Positions 51,881 through 52,301 of a stretch of 52,301 nt of DNA are shown here, piece by piece. Position 1 is the first letter of the stretch. The number at the start of each line of letters is the position of its first letter. The translations under genes were made by a program, and so were the position numbers. This DNA comes from Bacteroidales bacterium (GTDB lineage Bacteria; Bacteroidota; Bacteroidia; Bacteroidales; Lentimicrobiaceae). The stretch is from assembly GCA_016788045.1 (NCBI GenBank), contig JAEUTG010000039.1:1-52301 (forward strand). Reading direction: 5' to 3'. Below the pieces are notes generated by a model. The model ran no database searches and had not been told where the DNA came from. It saw only the letters and a program-made list of their open reading frames with translations.

Positions 51881-52070
51881 AGAGCACAAAAAAGTTTACA
51901 AAGTCATTAATAACAATTCAGTTTTACAGAATATCAGCCTGGTAAAAGCTTGAGCTGCATCAGATTTTCATGCCGATGAGCAAAATACACCTTCCAGACA
52001 CCAGGAGACCTGTAATGCTTTCGCGGGAAGAAGTAGCCAGATCGCAGTTCGAAAAATTTAATTCCGAATT

Positions 52071-52175
52071 ATTGTTGTCCGATAAAATTATGAGATTCTT
52101 CGCTAACGCCTGTCTGCCTGTGCAAACAGGCAGGCCTGCTTGTTTGCTTGAGCAACATGCAGACAAGCTCAGAAT
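52071..52175 (-). mobile_element. MITE-like palindromic element, copy 2 (inverted)
   Basis: This is the reverse complement of 2572-2676, from ATTGTTGTCCGATAAAATT through ATTCTTCGCTAACGCCTG and the CAGGCAGGCCTG palindrome to AGCTCAGAAT. The match stops there and the other inverted end of copy 1 is missing. Bases 51890-52070 hold no gene that I can see. Confidence 0.75.
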
Positions 52176-52301
52176 GACTATGAGTTACATAGGTTCTATG
52201 GTAGGGGGCTTGGTTGCGGCGTCGCCGCAACCAAGCCCCCCTACTAAATATCCAACTGCTTTTCAATCTTCCCGTAACAAAGTGAAGCGAAGAATCTCAT
52301 A
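52089..52301. repeat. Inverted 16-base ends around a long hairpin
   Basis: TATGAGATTCTTCGCT (52089-52104) and AGCGAAGAATCTCATA (52286-52301) are exact reverse complements. Between them, GGGGGCTTGGTTGCGGC (52204-52220) and its exact complement (52224-52240) form a 17-bp stem with a three-base loop. The window ends exactly at the right inverted repeat, so the element may extend further. Confidence 0.75.

Overview
The window is chromosomal DNA from a member of the Bacteroidota, most likely an anaerobic Bacteroidales/Marinilabiliales-type lineage. The support is direct. Many genes are preceded by the Bacteroidota -7 promoter motif TAnnTTTG. Shine-Dalgarno sites are mostly absent. A type IX secretion sorting domain is present. 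The order CBS protein, BamA-like barrel, nadK, DUF6089-like protein, uppS, bamA and two OmpH/Skp genes is typical of the phylum. The species cannot be named from the sequence alone.

Bases 1-5100 are accessory DNA. An AT-rich gene for a secreted protein (301-1482) sits in a unit that looks like an integron gene cassette, with an imperfect palindrome behind it and short direct repeats at both edges. Next come a 20-bp minisatellite of about 16 units, then two related repeat blocks (2300-3088 and 4420-5055). Each block has a shared leader and about five ~89-bp monomers, and each runs up to the stop codon of a minus-strand gene (a GH53 galactanase and a GNAT acetyltransferase). A MITE-like element interrupts the first block and has a relative at the right edge of the window.

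Bases 5089-19058 hold mostly minus-strand genes: GNAT, a DUF1697 protein, a UbiA-like membrane protein, two unknown proteins, an M28 peptidase, a cold-shock gene, and a marR-adaptor-RND-TolC multidrug efflux operon behind a perfect palindromic operator. A secreted Asp-box protein with a type IX sorting tail follows.

Bases 19208-28451 are the envelope cluster: two Skp-like chaperones, BamA, UppS, a DUF6089-like barrel, NAD kinase, a second BamA-family protein, a CBS-ACT protein and a small lipoprotein. Plus-strand pdxJ and an alpha/beta hydrolase follow.

Bases 30263-38422 carry a LiaF/toastrack-type protein, two PspC-domain proteins (one with a PadR repressor), TatC, and a run of queA, a THEP1-type NTPase, mobA and a membrane protein that looks like a fused ECF S and T component. 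Two tRNA genes (Pro-CGG, Thr-CGT) follow, and behind them lies a partial, altered copy of the tRNA-Thr 3' half.

Bases 39025-51889 hold a TerC-family protein, glutamine synthetase, a YbhN-type flippase-like protein, a small heat-shock protein with a sigma-54-like promoter, an EamA exporter, a phospholipase D-type synthase, a small unknown protein, a LytTR response regulator, and a compact operon of yicC, gmk, a membrane-anchored class III cyclase and nadD. The region 46257-46946 and the last 410 bases are palindrome- and repeat-rich and carry no convincing gene.
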